64,000 nt of DNA from Chimonanthus salicifolius. Its lineage: Eukaryota; Streptophyta; Magnoliopsida; Laurales; Calycanthaceae. A program made the translations under genes and the position numbers. Below the pieces are notes generated by a model that was given only the letters and a program-made list of their open reading frames with translations, was not told the DNA's origin and ran no database searches. Each line of letters starts with the position of its first letter. The stretch's first letter is position 1. Positions 11,875-23,991 of this stretch are shown in pieces. The stretch lies in NCBI GenBank assembly GCA_013350335.1, contig CM023540.1:4092001-4156000 (forward strand), given 5' to 3'.

Positions 11875-13146
11875 CCTTCATTCTCTTGTGAAAGACTTAA
11901 CCGTCCGAGTTGATCAATGCTAGAACAATGACTATAAGAGAAAGCCATGATATTTCATGATTAAAAATTGATATGTTTTCATCAATAAATATGTTCGAAA
12001 ATAGGTGAATAGAAAATGGTATGTGCCTATGGAAAAGATATTGGATAAAGTCTTCAACTTCCATGAACACTCAGCCCAAAGACCAAAACTACTTGGACTA
12101 GTGATGAATTGACTATGCACCTTAATCAAATATGCCTTTTAAAATATAAAAGATATGAAGCAGCAAAAGAGGCTGAAAGAATCTATGGAAAAATTGTCTC
12201 TTCTAGCCCAAAGGATGACACCACCTATCTTAACCAATGTGTTTACTAAGAATATAGGTGAATGATTCTTCCATTAAAAAAATCCAAGCTAAATCCTTTA
12301 GAGAAGAAGTGGATAGAGAAAATGAACTTGATGAAGGTAGTAACCTCCACGGAACTTGATGAAGGAACTTCATGGTACAAGATCTGGAGTTTTTTTTCAA
12401 AATATCAAATGGGAAAGCACCCAAGATTAAAACTAGATTTGAGAAAACGCCATCACTGGATTGTGAATTTAGATTCCAAGTCTCACAATAATTATGTTCA
12501 AATGTGTAAAGGGATTCACATTTGAAACATGTTTTGGAATATTTGAAACATGTTTTGGAATCACCTTGAATCCTGCCTTCAATCTATTTTCTTATTTGAT
12601 TATTGGATTGATCTTATGCAAGATACTTGTATGTACATGTAGGTTTGCACTCTAATATTGGATTATACTTGTCTCATTTCAATTCATATGCCTTGTGATT
12701 TGTGCATTTTTAGGAAATGAATGTAGTGTGTGCATTACCTCATGTATAATGTGTGTATGATACCTGTACATAGTTTCGTTTCATTCCAAGTTCTTAAACT
12801 TGTGAATCTCATGTGGAATGAAACATGTTCTATGCCCTTAAATGGATTGTCTTTGATGTGACCTCCAAAAGTGTTTGTCTAAATCCATTTATGTACCAGC
12901 TCTTTCAAGGAATTGGAGTATACTTGAAAGAATGGTAAATGTGTTTATCATGTTTTGAGTAATAACATGATAACATGCATAAGAGATGTGCGTGTAGCAT
13001 CATACTTCATTTCCATATGCTGGTAACCATATTCAAAAACAAGAAATGAATGTATGATCAATGTGCTTTGTGTATCATTCCAATATTCGCTAAGTTTATA
13101 CATTATGTAGAATGACTCATGTTCATAGACACTTTGCCCTTGCTAA
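11875..13146 (+). pseudogene. Element B interior, 5' part: decayed coding remnant, not identified
   Basis: Where gag should lie I find only short open segments. One runs for about 60 codons near 12070-12250 and contains LKYKRYEAAKEAERIYGK; others lie around 12262-12525. Stops and frameshifts separate them. No zinc knuckle and no protease motif is visible. The position just after the primer binding site makes a decayed gag the simplest reading, but I cannot confirm the family. The segment is interrupted at 13146 by solo LTR C. Confidence 0.4.
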
Positions 13147-16100
13147 TGTAACGCCCCGCCCTTTTCACCCGTTTTCCGAAAATCAGAGTCTATTTTTTTT
13201 TTTTTTAAATATAAGAGTGAGAGAGGGCGCGGACGCCACGACGCGAGTTAAGTCTGAGCTTCTAAAGCCCGACCTTAACTGGCCAACCCCACGCGTGCGC
13301 AGAGCTAAGTCCACGAGAATGGTTCACGCGTAAGAAGTAAGCTCGCGGATTATGATTATTGCGGAACATGATAATAGAGTCTATCCTACCGGTTTTTAGA
13401 TAGAATGGAAGATATAACATTGAATTTACCAAAATGCCCCTATGTTCATGATTATATCTCAAAATGTATCGTCCATAAGTAACGTCCAAACCATCGCAAG
13501 AAATGTAAATTTATACAGCCCGACAAGCTAAGTTACTTTAAAATTACATCTCCAAAATGTAAACATAATATAAACTAGGACTGCGCTTTCCAAGCTCCTA
13601 AGCTTGGCCTCCGGTATGTCCACCGCTTCCTGCCTCTCCTGCGTCATCAGCTAAGGTAGAAGTAGGGCGTTAGTCAATGCGCCCAGTAGGACTCTGAGTA
13701 GGGCTAGCATATGGATTAATGATACACACATACCGATACAATAAAATACAACAAAATAATCATGTGATGAATGTTATGCTATGGGTGCTTATGTCATGTG
13801 TCCCACCCATCATCCGTATGATCATACAATATCTTGTTCCCCATGTTTGCTTCTCGGTCGCCCCGACGGAGCATGGACTCCGGTTATCGAACTATCCCCA
13901 TGTGTGATTCTCGGTCGCCTCGAAGGAGCATGGACTCCGGTCATAGCCCTCAGGCTATCCCCATGTCTGATTCTCGGTCGCCCCGACGGAGTATGGACTC
14001 CGGTTTGTTTATTTTTTTTCCCCCCATGCCATGCATGAGATGTAGTGCATTATGCTATGTAATATATATATGTAATCCATATACTCAACATATCATACAT
14101 AGCCATATAATGCATAATATTAAAATATAATTCATATGGTTCATAACTTAAAACTCATCATAAGATAAATCATAATCATAAATCTATCATAAACCAAATC
14201 AAAATAATTTAAAACACTATCACATATCCATCGCTTACAAAGAGGTAGGAATCCTACCGAATACCGTGTCGCGTTCCGTTACGCTTCCCGTTCGATAATC
14301 CGGTCGCCGATCGCGTACCGTTTGAGACGTCCGATACCTTATTACATTTACCGAATCAGTCCATACGTCATCCATGATTAAGTCCCTAACTTAGCCCATT
14401 ATCCATTGGTTTTAGACTCATACATAAATCCGATTTTGGCCAAATTTAAAATTCTGATTTGCGAGCCTAAAACACAATATCTATCCGTTTCATTTAAATC
14501 ATTCGTAATATCCGATTCCATGTCTAATCCCCATAGGGTTTGGCCATGTATTATGGCCGAATCTATGGTTTTTCAATGTGGCACTTATTTACCGTTTTGC
14601 CATCCTTTCCTCCATGGTTAATCATCCATTCATTTATGTGCATTCTAAGTCCAAGATTCATTCATACTTAGGTCCCTTCAATCATGACCTAGCATCATAA
14701 AATCAGCCACCTAATATTTAATTTTTGAAAAACATTTACTCCCACACCTAATTCCATATTTTGGCCTAAGGTGTGGCCCACATATCATTTTTATAAATCC
14801 ATCAAAATCTAGTATTCTTCTACATTATTTTCCATTTATTAAATCCACTAATCACTACCCATAAGGTTCACCTTTATGGATACCATTTTCAAAGACTAGG
14901 TTTTGTCCCAAAATAATCCAATTTAAAATCACAAATCTTCATTCTTTTTGGCCCTTTAAAACCAACTCCTAGGCATTGATACATGCATTAACCTTAGCCT
15001 AAAATTGGTCAAAATTTGGGTCATGGGTTCGGCCATACACCATGGCCGAACCCATGATGTTTCTTTCCCCATTTTTCTTGGTTTCATTTACCCATTTAAA
15101 CATACCTCTAATGAAAATTAAATCATCCATTGATGTCATTCTTAGACCAATGTTTTTGTCCAAAGGACATCCATTTTTAAAATCAATAATCCTCATTCAT
15201 TTTGGCCCTAAAAAATATCATACACTTTGTAAATCCATTTAAGTTTCATCATTAACTTAACCTAATTTCCATTTCGTTTAACCACATATATAAAACATAC
15301 TTAGCCCATGAATGACCTAAAGACATGGGTCATGGGTTCGGCCATACACCATGGCCGAACCCATGATGTCTTTCCCTCATTTTTATCTTGGATTTTTAAT
15401 TACATTTAAAATCCACTTCTACCACCCGTCATTTCCTCATTACCTCCATAATTCAAAATTATTTACTCCACCACTTCCATCTTTCTATTCTTATAAAAAT
15501 AATTAACCATCACCATAGTTCCATAAAAAAAAAATCCTAACACATCATTCATGGACTTCATCATAAAACTTTTTCCAAAAATTTGCCTACATTTAACCCT
15601 TGAAACCCTAACCATTCTCCACCATTTTCCAACCTTAAAAACCATTTTTTTTAAGAACCCTAACCCTCATAATCACTAACTATGGGGTTCGGCCACCTTG
15701 TATGGCCGAACCCTATGGTCCATGATTTCTTTAAAATATTATATTTCCAATATTTTGAGGCCACTTGGAATCATCTACATGCCTCATAGTTTTCCTTATT
15801 TAACACCTTTAAAAGTTACCAACTTTTCAATCATTTTAAAATCTTGGAATCCTCATAAAAACCATTAAGCATTCTCCAATATTCTAAACCATATAATCTC
15901 AATTAAATTACCCATCATCCACCATGGGGTTCGGCCATGCTACATGGCCGAACCCTATGGTCATCCATTCATTTAATCTATCTCTCTCTAAGTTTATCCA
16001 TTTCTTAATCTTCCATTGATGGATCTTAGATCCAAGGCCCATGATATTTTTGGCCATTATCTAATAAATGGATTCCAAAACTTAAAACCCTAAAAATTTA

Positions 16101-17366
16101 AATTTCTTGTTTAAAACATACTTACTATCTGACGACTCCTCCGGTCTTTGTCGCTCCCGTCGGCTTCCTTGGCCTCCTTTCTTCTTCCTCTCCTTGTTTG
16201 AACGGCTAGATGTGCTTGATCAATGGTGGGACATGTTTGGATCGGCTAAGGTAAATGGGGTTAGGTTAAGAGATAAAGAGAGTATGGAGATGAGGGAGAG
16301 ATTTTCAAAGGTCTTGGTGGCCCAAAGCTTGCCTTCTCTTCTCTTTTCTTCTCTTCTCTTTCTAAATTTTCTCTTCTAAGTTTTGTTTTCTTTTCATTAG
16401 TGCATGGGACGTTTCTTGAGAGTGGAGACGATGGAGATAGTGAAATGAGATGAGATATCATCTTTTGGTTAGTTTAGGTCATGCTCCACATTAATTCCCC
16501 CACCAACCACCATTGCATTAATGGTGGTGGTTGGGATAAAACCACCATTCAAGCCCATGGTTTTATTTTTGTGTTTCTCAGGAGTGGTTTGTGTTTGTTG
16601 GAGTGGTTTTGACTCCCTTTTGACCAATCCTTGGATTAGATTAAGTAACTTAATTAATTTGATTATTAGGTTAAGTTAATTAATTTCTATCTAATCTAAT
16701 TCCCTTAATTTCCCTCATAAGATCCACCCATGGTTGACTAAGTCAACCATGGTGGTCGGCCCCACCATCCTTGGGTCCACACGCCACCTCCATGGGTGAG
16801 GTGGAGGTGGGCCCCATTTGGTCATACCATTTAATCTTGATACATCTTAACTTAGATAATTTTATAATTATCTAATCCATTTAATTTATTTTAATTGGAT
16901 TACCATTGGGTCCATGACCCAATTATATTCTTGTCTTACCATTTATCTTAGGACTTATCTACTTTGGCCCATTGGGTCCCCTATGGCCCTTTGACCCAAA
17001 TTGACTATCTTGACCCAATTACTTACCATTGACCAATTAAATGAATTAATTCTAATTCATGGTCTATTGGGTAATCATTGGGCCCATGGCCCAATTAGAT
17101 TCCCTCTTTGCCCACTTACTTTAGGGTTGGAACCGATTATTTTGATCCATTGGACCCCACATGGCTATCGGGCCCCCTTTGACCATCATTGACCCGCTTG
17201 GTCCTCATTGACTCATTAAATGGATTTCATCCAATCCATGGCCCATTGGACCATTCTTGGACCCTTGTCCCAACTTTTGATCCATTTGGTATTCCATCAT
17301 GTTAAAATTCAAATTAAAATCAATAAATGCCAAATATATATTGATTCGAAAATTCGGACTATTACA
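13147..17366 (-). mobile_element. Solo LTR C (gypsy, 4220 bp) in element B
   Basis: On the minus strand it begins TGTAATAGTCC (17366) and ends GGCGTTACA (13147). It is flanked by perfect 5-bp duplications GCTAA at 13142-13146 and 17367-17371. There is no internal region or second LTR, so it is a solo LTR left by unequal recombination. It carries the inverted repeat CCATGGTTGAC/GTCAACCATGG (16728-16752), GGTTCGGCCAT/ATGGCCGAACC hairpins (15027, 15335, 15685, 15925), GGTAGG..CCTACC (14244-14258), a ~61-bp repeat (13846-14010) and the GGGCG...CGCCC block (about 13665-13690). Confidence 0.92.
13846..14010. repeat. Tandem repeat in solo LTR C, ~61-bp period, three copies
   Basis: Three units begin TTCTCGGTCGCC at about 13850, 13911 and 13972. 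Each contains CGGAG...CTCCG arms. The same module is found in inverse orientation at 58296-58470 in element I. Confidence 0.8.
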
Positions 17367-17371
17367 GCTAA

Positions 17372-18018
17372 AGCCTGGAAATGCCTAATCACATGACAAC
17401 ACACACTTGGGAAATATACTTGAATTGGTGAATTAAATGTGTCCAAGAAACTTGGATTGATTTGGATCAAGGAAAAGAGATCTGTAATCCATGGTCTGTG
17501 CACTTCAGAAAGGTGAATTGAATTTTCAAATGGCACAGATACGGTCTGAATGTATGTATCATCACTGGAATTAAATGGTGTAAAAGCAAAGCTTGAAGAA
17601 CTATGAATATCACAAGTACACACACACACACATATCCAGTCTTCCTTCATAACCCAGGTCAAAGATAGACTAGTCGGAGGATCAGACAGGTCGGTACTGT
17701 TGGAATTCAGAACACTATCTGAAAGGGGAAAAATCACAAAGGGAGATAGGTCGATACATATCGACATAGATAGGTCGTTAGTCACGACCGGTCGGTATAT
17801 CAGAAAGAGTAAGTTAAAAAAATCTCTTTTCTGCGAAAAAGATAGATCAGTTCAAATCATCGTTCTTCTCCCACTGAGCTCTAGAGATTTTGTCTCTCCC
17901 ATCCCATGCCCTAGACAAGCCATTAGGACCTTCCGGAGCAAAATCTCCCTAGAAAACCTTAAGGTTTTTGCTTCCTTCACTTCCAGAAGCAAGGGTGTCA
18001 TGATGTTTGTGAGATTTA
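17372..18018 (+). other. Element B interior between C and the 159-codon ORF
   Basis: No gene recognised. An AC microsatellite lies at about 17616-17632. Words such as GGTCGGTA and GGTCGATAC recur at 17690-17800, resembling the palindromes of B's own LTR. A 158-codon minus-strand frame here crosses into LTR C and looks like chance. Confidence 0.5.
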
Positions 18019-18057
18019 GTGATCGGAAAAGCATTGGTCAGCTCTTCCTTTACAACC

Positions 18058-18498
18058 ATGCCGAAAAAGGCGACAACTAAATCCCGGTCTTTGACCACCG
18101 GACAAATCCCTAAGTCGAAACCCCATTTCCTCAGGAGATCACCTAGGTTTGCATGGGATGTTCCCGAATCTGGCATTGCCAGCTCTGTTCAGAAGAGTAC
18201 TCCTCATAGAAAAACCCATGCCTCAAATACTGTACCAAATCTTAGGGCTGAAAAAGAAGTAATCATAATCGAGGATCCTGAAAAGGAAAAAGCACGTATG
18301 TGTGAGGTATTTTTGAAAGAGTTTCAATATCTTCGACAAAAGAATATCCCTCTTGATGAAAAAGTCTCCTTACTTGAAAGGAGTATGGATGACCTTGAAG
18401 AATTAGTATACGAGATCAAGGTGGTTGTCCAGAAACTCCACGGAGAGGATATTGTTCCTAGATCTCAAAGAACATCTTCCTCAGATGAATCAGCCTAG
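18058..18498 (+). CDS. Element B: small basic/coiled-coil ORF of unknown function
   Basis: The frame is open from 18019. I prefer the internal ATG at 18058 (MPKKATTKSR) because it starts a lysine-rich segment and the 13 codons before it look non-coding. That gives 146 residues. The first ~50 are basic and contain LRRSPRFAWD. A short acidic stretch with VIIIEDPEKEKAR follows. Then comes a region of charged and hydrophobic heptad character (FLKEFQYLRQ to KVVVQKLHGED) that could form a coiled coil, and a Ser-rich tail. It lies 3' in the element, just before the run of polypurine tracts, where Sireviruses may carry an env-like or other additional ORF. I see no signal peptide or membrane segment. 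It is intact although the rest of B is decayed. Function not recognised. Confidence 0.5.
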   Translation: MPKKATTKSRSLTTGQIPKSKPHFLRRSPRFAWDVPESGIASSVQKSTPHRKTHASNTVPNLRAEKEVIIIEDPEKEKARMCEVFLKEFQYLRQKNIPLDEKVSLLERSMDDLEELVYEIKVVVQKLHGEDIVPRSQRTSSSDESA

Positions 18499-18734
18499 GA
18501 TATTTTTCATGTAAAACTATACTTCCGATATTTTGATGCCCCCTTCTTCTCTCTGAACCATGTGAACATATTAATCAATGAAATGACATGGTTATTTTAG
18601 TATTTGTGCTGATTTGATGCATTTTGCCATCTATATCATGTTTATTGTTTACATGGATTTTGTAAAACAAACTAACATGCAGGTTGTTAGGGAGATAGAG
18701 ATCTAGCTGTGAAATTGTACATACTTTGGAGAAT

Positions 18735-19322
18735 GGGGGAGCACAAAATATGTGCTAATTAGCACTATCACTGGTCATGACAACTTAAGGAGGAAGATGG
18801 TGCAATCTTTCCAGAAATCTTAGAGAGAAATAAACTTAGAGGCAGCTAAGTTTATGGGTGAATTGGGTCGAGAAAGCTGAGGGAGACAACATGGAGAATG
18901 GAGGAGAAGACTCTAGGAATGCTCGGACAATTGCTCCACTCATGAATGATATCAGCAATGCTGAAATCTTAGTTTGTGCAGGGATAAATTAATCTTGATA
19001 CACGAGAAGTGTACATTGAACCAAAAGGAAAAACCATGAGTTAGAGTATAACCTAGTCAAGCACTAAATACGAAGAAACATGGGGGAGTGCTTAAATCTC
19101 GATGTGTACCTACTAATCTTTGTCAATTGAATGACAAAATGGGGGAGAAGAAATTAGTAGAAGCTAGAAGACATCAAAGCTAGTGGACATAGGGAGAATG
19201 TCTATGCTTGGAGTTTAAGAGATCTAACTTAAAGAAGATTGGGGGAGAAATCTTTTCAATACTGATAGCTTGGATAAGTTATGGGTAGTGTCAGCCACTG
19301 GGAAATCAAGGGGTATGGGGGA
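18735..19322 (+). promoter_or_regulatory. Multiple polypurine tracts in element B
   Basis: GGGGGA occurs at 18735, 19082, 19141, 19241 and 19317, all on the plus strand, in addition to the terminal tract at 23995. Repeated tracts of this kind upstream of the 3' LTR are a described feature of Sireviruses. No coding frame is convincing here. Confidence 0.65.
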
Positions 19323-20015
19323 CCTTGATTACAAATCTTATTTAGTTCATGAATGAATATTTATATTTTGGAACTAACCCCTCTGTAATAGCCCTGATTT
19401 TCAATTCAACAAATATATTGGCTATTATTTATTTTAAATGTTAAAAATTAAGATTCATAGATGGAATTGATGTTACATGGATAAGAATTGGGGCAATGGC
19501 CCAAGTATGGTCCAATGGACCATGGATATGATCAATTCTATTTAATTGGGTCAAAGTGGTCAATTGGGTCAAATGCACAATTGGGACCCAATGGGTCAAG
19601 ATGAATTGAGCATTAGGGTAAATGGGTAAGAAATGGATTTAATCGGGTCATGGACCCAATTAAGATCAAAGGCATGGGGTCCACCTCATCAAGTGAGGTG
19701 GCAAAGATATGAGGTAATATCCAAGTGGCATAACCAAGTTGGGTCCCACTCCACCTCATCAAGTGAGGTGGCGTGTGGACTATGGCACAAGTGGGGCCGG
19801 CCACCATGGTTGACTTGGTCAACCATGGGTGAGTCAAAGGTGAATTAAAGAGGATTAAGTGTAGTGAGTGGAATTAAATTATTTAATTAAATCACCTAAG
19901 TTAAATGGAAATAAAATTAATGCTTAAGTTAGGAGTTGAGTTTCATCTAAATGGAGTGAGTCAAATGGGGATGAGTCACATGAAAGATAAAAAGATGGAG
20001 TAAGCCAAAGGAGGG

Positions 20016-20528
20016 GTGGGTGGTTTCCATCTCATGGAAACCACCAAACCCAAAACCTTTGGAAGGGTGGTATGTGCCATGTGGAGGCATGCAAGACCAT
20101 GGTTGGTCAAAGGAGAGGTGGGGGTTCCATCTCATGCAAACCACCAACCCACCAAAGGAAACCATCAAGGCCAAAACCGTTGGAAGGGTGGTATGTGCCC
20201 TGTGGAGGCATGCAAGACCATGGTTGGTCAAAGGAGAGGTGGGGGTTCCATCTCATGCAAACCACCAAGCCACCAAAGGAAACCACCAAGGCCAAAACCG
20301 TTGGAAGGGTGGTATGTGCCATGTGGAGGCATGCAAGACCATGGTTGGTCAAAGGAGAGGTGGTGGTTCCATCTCATGCAAACCACCAAGCCACCAAAGG
20401 AAACCACCAAGTCCAAAACCGCTGGAAAGGTGATATGTGTCATGTGGAGGCATGCAAGACAATGGTTGGTCAAAGGAGAGGTGGTGGTTTCATCTCATGC
20501 AAACCACTCCACCAAAACCGTTGGATGA
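20016..20528. repeat. 121-bp tandem repeat in solo LTR D (about four copies)
   Basis: The word ATGGTTGGTCAAAGGAGAGG recurs at 20099, 20220, 20341 and 20462, exactly 121 bp apart. All three forward frames stay open across it because the unit has no stop in any frame and 121 is not a multiple of 3. The apparent 137- to 170-codon proteins are the same peptide set read in rotated order. Degenerate copies lie in F at about 29985-30440. Confidence 0.9.
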
Positions 20529-22559
20529 GGGTGATGTGTGCCATGTGGAGGGCATGCACCCCCTTTGGCTAGACAAAGAGCTTATGTGGAGGGCATGCAC
20601 TCCCTTGTTTGGTCAATGGACTCATGGGGAAGACTCTACATTGATGAGGGTGGAGTCTTGACCAAGCAAACCCTAGACAAGATGGAAAGAAGGCTTTCCA
20701 TCTTATTCACTCTCTCACTCTCTCCCTCCCACTCTTGGCCGACCCTCTCTCATTGAACAAGACAAGAAATACTTAGAAGTTTTCTACCTTGACTCCTGTC
20801 CCTCTCAACCTTGACCGACCTCTCTCACAAGACAAGGAGAACACTTAGGGTTTTTACATTCTCTCCTCCTCTCCCTCTCTCAAAAGGCCAAACCATCTTC
20901 TTGGGGTTTTCATCTTGAATCCTCTCCCTCTCAAGCAACACACACTTTGGCCGAAGATCAAGGAAAAAGAAAGAAGAGACTAAGGAAGGAGAAGAACGGA
21001 GGAGCAAGAAGGAGTGAGGTACGTATGGTTTAGTGCGGTTTATAAATTAAAAGGAAATTAAAGGAAACCATGGAATTCCATTTTGGATTGGAGAGTTGGC
21101 CAAAATATTATGGGTCATGGATTTAAAATCCATCAAAGGAATGGGATGGATTGAACAAAGGAAGGGTGATTAGGGTTACCCATATGATTAATGGATATAA
21201 TTAAGGACACTATGTATATATGGCTTAAACATGAAGAATGGTCAAGGATCATGGTTCGGCCCTTGCATGGCCGAACCCTAATTATTATGTATATATGGCT
21301 AAGGACCTCATGCATGTCCAAGGTAAGGAATAAGATCAAAGATCATGGTTTGGCCCTTGCATGGTCAAACCCTAGATTTTTTGCATGGACCATTAAGGAC
21401 AAAGGAATGATTGGATGAGGTTCGGCCATGATGTATGGCCGAACCCCATCAAGTGATCTAACCATGGGTACATGATTTTTAAGGGAAATGATGAACCATA
21501 GGGTTTGGCCATGTTGTATGGCCGAACCCCATGGAAGAATATTATGGGTTTTAATGGGTGTTAAAGGATGTTAATGATTTTAAATGGTTTTAAATGTGGA
21601 GAAGATGATGAAGAACCATGACCATGGGTTCGGCCATATTGTATGGCCAAACCCTATGGAGAGATATTGATGGACTTAGATGTATTTTGGACCATGAAAA
21701 TGATGGAAGACATGTTAATGGATTTTGGGTTTTAAAATGATGGACCTAAGTATATTATTAAACCCCCCATGGAGGGACTTTGTTTATGCGTCTAAATGTT
21801 GTAAATGATTTAAATGGAGGATGAAGATGAGACACCATGGGTTCAGGCATGTTGTATGGCCGAACCCCATGAACCATCTTAATGGGTCATTTATGGATCT
21901 ATGCATGTTTTAATGAATGAATGATCAAGCTAAGGAATGGAGGGATTTATTAGGGTTTTATGTCATGACTAATGAATCATTTATGGATCATTTTTGGGAC
22001 TTAAGTCATGTGTAGCTAAGTAATTAGCTATGGAAAGAATAATGGCTAAGATGGAAAATATGGTTAAAATGATGGACCATGGGTTCGGCCATGGTGTATG
22101 GCCGAACCCCATGGAGAATGTTTTATGGACTTAGGGTTTTATTAATGTTAAATGATTAACTTATGTGTGTTTGGATGGAATGATGTAGGCCCCACTTGGT
22201 TTAAAATAAAAGACTATGGTTGTAAATGGAAATGACATAGGATGATGTAGGGATGGTTGGAAATAAAAGGGATCATTGGTTTGATTTATTTATATGTAAT
22301 AAGGTAACGGGATTTCACAAGTGGTGTACGATCGGCTTGACGAGATCGGCGATCGGGTTTTGGACGGAAATGCAAGGACACAATATTTGGTCGTTGGTAG
22401 GATTCCTACCTCATTGAAAACCATGGAATATGTGTATATGATGTTTTTACTTGAATTATTTTGGTATCAAATGATATGTCTTAATGATGGGATTTTAATG
22501 CTATGATGTTATTATTACATAGCATGTTTGCACTTGCATCTCATGCATGGCATGGGAGG

Positions 22560-23140
22560 GATCAAATGTAACCGGAGTCCACTCTCCGTCAGGGCGTCCG
22601 TAAGGCATTCGTGGGGATACCTTGATGTGCATTATCCATCAAGAGGGATGTATGATTGAATTGTAACCAGAGTTCCACGCTCCGTCTGGGCGTCCATAAG
22701 GCATTCGTGGTGATACCTTGATGTGCATTATCCATCAAGAGGGAAACTATGTTTGAAATGTAACTGGAGTTCCACGCTCCGTCGGGGCGTCCGTAAAGCA
22801 TTCGTGGGGATACCTTGATGTGCATTATCCATCAAGAGGGATACTATGTTTGAAATGAAACCGAAGTCCACGCTCTGTCGGGGCGTCCGTAAGGCATTCG
22901 TGGGGATACCTTGATGTGGATTATCCATCAAGAGAGATACTATGTGATTGTGATACCTTGATGATGTTTTCCATCAAGAGGGATACTATGTGAATGTGAT
23001 ACCCTGATGAGGATTTTCCATCAAGAGGGATACTATGTGATTGTGATACCTTGATGAGGATTTTCCATCAAGAAGGATACTATGTGATTGTGATACCTTG
23101 ATGAGGATTTGCCATCAAGAGGGATACTATGTGATTGTGA
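22560..23140. repeat. Two minisatellites in solo LTR D (~96 bp x4, then ~47 bp x4-5)
   Basis: Units with CGGAGTCC...CTCCG start near 22571, 22666, 22763 and 22860. After about 22936 a shorter unit with CTTGATG...CATCAAG arms repeats every ~47 bp. The short unit is contained in the long one, so the second array looks like an expansion of part of the first. Confidence 0.85.
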
Positions 23141-23991
23141 TATGGATGATGGGTGGGACTCATGGCATATGATACCCATGGCATGGCATTGACTTGCATG
23201 GTTTTGATATTATTTATATCTATGTGTTTTGTTATACTAATCCATGTTGACCCTACTCGGAGTACCTACTGGGCGCGTTGTTTAACGCCCTACTTCTACG
23301 TTAGATGTTGACGCAGGAAATGGACGAAGCGAAGGACGTGATTGGAGCCAAGCTTAGGAGCTTTGATGAGCTAGATTGATTTCTTTAAGTTTTATTCATG
23401 GACATGTAATTTGAGTACTTAGATTGTTGGAGTATAATAATTTAGACTACTTGCTATGGTTTGGACTTTTACTTTGGACATTTTAATTTAAGGTAAGTAT
23501 CATTAAGTAAATGTACTTCCTTGCTTTTTAATAATTGGTAGGATAGATCTCTATTATAATTCCGCAAGTATGTTTTAATTCTGCAAGCTTAGCCTTAGCG
23601 TGTGTGAATCATTCTCGTGGACTTCGTCCACGCACATGCTTTGTTGGCCAATTAAGGGCCGGGCTTTGGAAGCTCAGACTTATCTCGCGTCGTGACGTCC
23701 CACTCTCTCTCACTCTTTTATTTAAAAAATATATATATATATACTCTAATTTTCGGCGAGTGAAAAAGGGCAAGGCATTACACCCTATAATGATTTTCTA
23801 GTGTTGCTTGCTTATGTACTTGAACAGGAAAATGAAATGAAGCAAGTTGAACAAGAATATGCGAAGACCATAGTCTTGTTTTCCATTTGAATATGTACAT
23901 GTAATCAATATTAAATTTTTGTATTCAAATGTGTTGTAATAAGGGTGGGTTTGTAAATGAGATAGCTTCTAGGTTTTATCATGAAATTGAC

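Larger units (their letters stand above)
19384..23782 (+). mobile_element. Solo LTR D (gypsy, 4399 bp) in element B
   Basis: Begins TGTAATAGCCC and ends GGCATTACA. Flanks are CCCTC (19379-19383) and CCCTA (23783-23787), a TSD with one mismatch. It carries CCATGGTTGAC/GTCAACCATGG (19804-19828), a 121-bp tandem array, GGTTCGGCCAT hairpins (about 21253, 21420, 21507, 21628, 22083), GGTAGGATTCCTACC (22396-22410), two minisatellites (22560-23130), the GGGCG...CGCCC block (23271-23290) and GTGGAC/GTCCAC (23617-23631). It is the same family as F and G. Confidence 0.92.

Noticed and set aside
17309..17785. 158-codon minus-strand ORF as a gene
   Set aside because: It spans the junction between solo LTR C and element B, so it cannot predate the insertion, and it has no recognisable domain.
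20016..20572. Three long overlapping ORFs in LTR D as real genes
   Set aside because: They are frame-rotated readings of the 121-bp tandem repeat and lie inside a solo LTR.
22560..23140. CRISPR-like array (regular repeats with short spacers)
   Set aside because: The spacers are themselves repeated, the units sit in a plant LTR, and no cas-like gene or prokaryotic context exists.
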